DNA of 16,964 nucleotides from positions 1-16,964 of the forward strand of contig JBEKCP010000051.1 of the NCBI GenBank assembly GCA_050014815.1, in the 5' to 3' direction. Each line of letters opens with the position of its first letter. The stretch's first letter is position 1. The notes beneath the pieces were generated by a model. The model was not told the DNA's origin and ran no database searches. It was given only the letters and a program-made list of their open reading frames with translations. Made by a program: the position numbers and the translations under genes. Source of the stretch: JBEKCP01 sp050014815 (GTDB lineage: Bacteria; Planctomycetota; Planctomycetia; Pirellulales; Thermoguttaceae). Shown one piece after another: positions 15,963 through 16,964 of the stretch.

Positions 15963-16964
15963 ATGCGACCGAAATGTTCTATCGTAATTCTATGGAACGT
16001 TGTCGTCTTAGGTGGCGCCTTCGCTGCCGGTGCGGAACCGCTGGCGGCCGGGAAAGCCAGCGAAGAGAAGGCCGCTCGGGCGGCAGCGATTCGACAGACG
16101 CTCGACGCGATCAACCAGGAGTTGAAGGACCACGGCGGCGCCTGGGAGGCCTGGGCCGCCTCTCTGACCCCGTTTCGGGCGGAGTTGTCCAAGCCGGGAA
16201 ACAAGGCAGGCAAACGAGGATTCGCATTCGACGGCTCCGACGTCCGCATGTTGACGGTGGACAAGGTCGAGGACTTGCCCTGTGGTCGAAGGCCCCAGGA
16301 GTCGATGGTCCACTTGAGTCGGCAGTTGCAGGCCCGGGGCATCGACCTGATGGTCGTGTTTATCCCGGACAAGTTGGCGACGTATCCGGACTACTTGGTG
16401 GAAAACGCGCCGAAGGACGGCCAGGTGGCCGTGCAGATGCGGCGGTTCATGAAGGAGTTGCTTGAAAACGACGTGGAGGTGGTGGACCTCTATCCGGCGT
16501 ACCGCAAGTTCCGCCAGGAGAAGCAGGACAAGGCCCAGTTGTTTTATCCGCGAGATCGTCACTGGCGGAACGCGGGCGCGCAGGTTGCGGCAGAACAGAT
16601 CGCCGAACACCTGAAGCGTTACAGCTTCGTGCGGAACGCCTTGGCCCAAGGCAACCGGTACACCGGAAAAGCCGCCCGCCGCACCGACAGCAAGAAAGCC
16701 GACGACATCCTCCAGGTCTTCGACCGGGACGGCAAGGCTTACCGCGACGTGCCCGATTCTCCGGTCCTTTTGACGGGCGATAGTTACTCGAAGTACAATT
16801 GGGCGCCCGGGACAGAAGAACCCACGGCCCATCTGTCGGCGCAGGTCGCGCTGCGCGTCGCGATGCCGCTGAGCTACTGGAACCACGAGGGCTCCTGGGA
16901 CCAACTTCCCCAGGTCTTGGCGCAGGAACAGCAGGAGTGGGGATTGAACGGCCGGCGGGTGATT
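15963..16964 (+). CDS. AlgX/AlgJ-like SGNH-hydrolase-fold protein (3' end outside window)
   Basis: The frame is open from ATG 15963 to the last base, 334 codons with no stop, so the gene is truncated by the window. GAGGAG lies just upstream (15953-15958). A signal peptide is visible (CSIVILWNVVVLGGAFAAGA, cleavage near residue 24). The AlgX/AlgJ-type SGNH layout follows: MVHLSRQLQARGIDLMVVFI, DVEVVDLYPAYRK, then FYPRDRHWRNAGAQVAAEQI with Asp198 and His200, and LLTGDSYSKYN with Ser274 as the likely nucleophile. In AlgX and AlgJ these residues make the Ser-His-Asp triad that O-acetylates exopolysaccharide in the periplasm. Residues 30-45 are Ala/Lys/Glu-rich. An envelope or exopolysaccharide acyl-transfer role is likely; the membrane partner (AlgI-type MBOAT) would have to lie outside this window. 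Confidence 0.85.
   Translation, partial: MRPKCSIVILWNVVVLGGAFAAGAEPLAAGKASEEKAARAAAIRQTLDAINQELKDHGGAWEAWAASLTPFRAELSKPGNKAGKRGFAFDGSDVRMLTVDKVEDLPCGRRPQESMVHLSRQLQARGIDLMVVFIPDKLATYPDYLVENAPKDGQVAVQMRRFMKELLENDVEVVDLYPAYRKFRQEKQDKAQLFYPRDRHWRNAGAQVAAEQIAEHLKRYSFVRNALAQGNRYTGKAARRTDSKKADDILQVFDRDGKAYRDVPDSPVLLTGDSYSKYNWAPGTEEPTAHLSAQVALRVAMPLSYWNHEGSWDQLPQVLAQEQQEWGLNGRRVI

Overview
The window reads as chromosomal DNA of a high-GC planctomycete, probably from the Pirellulales side of the phylum. The evidence is family content. There is a protein with the planctomycete domains DUF1549 (PSCyt2) and DUF1553 (PSD1), a Tat-exported DUF1501 protein, a pre-peptidase C-terminal (PPC) domain protein, a large PQQ-type beta-propeller protein and a leucine-rich-repeat protein of the 24-residue planctomycete type. 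The lineage call rests on these families, since no rRNA or tRNA gene is visible.

Layout. 1-1217 (+): an HtrA/DegP-type protease with two PDZ domains, probably cut at its 5' end by the window edge. 1225-1380 (-): the N-terminal stub of a REP-associated (IS200-like) transposase, ending 7 bases from the protease stop. 1393-3483 (-): a membrane-anchored protein with a propeller-like middle and six LRRs. 3484-3947: a gene-free divergent spacer. 3948-7295 (+): a secreted protein with about 560 residues of Ala/Lys/Glu-rich coiled coil followed by DUF1549 and DUF1553. 7315-8803 (+): three genes of a different character, namely two small proteins resembling a HicA/HicB-like pair and a 315-residue, visibly lower-GC protein with a PD-(D/E)XK-like nuclease signature. 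8944-10392 (+): the DUF1501 protein. 10403-12724 (+): the PPC protein, with an unexpected zinc ribbon. 12767-12895: an apparent C-terminal remnant of a propeller protein. 12922-15567 (+): an exported methyltransferase-like plus PQQ-propeller protein. 15571-15837 (+): a small unknown protein. 15963-16964 (+): an AlgX/AlgJ-like SGNH protein running off the window.

How they fit. The DUF1549/DUF1553, DUF1501, PPC and PQQ-propeller genes all carry export signals and share one strand. They look like one of the envelope clusters typical of planctomycetes, whose function is not known. Genes of the DUF1549/DUF1553 and DUF1501 types are normally direct neighbours. Here they are separated by the three-gene cassette, which looks inserted and may be a toxin-antitoxin or defence-type module. 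The DUF1549 domain has lost the usual CxxCH haem site and the N-terminal cytochrome domain is replaced by a TolA-like coil, so this cluster is unlikely to be a haem electron-transfer system. The most unusual items are the inserted cassette, the haem-less coiled-coil DUF1549/DUF1553 protein, the zinc ribbon in an exported PPC protein and the exported methyltransferase-propeller fusion.
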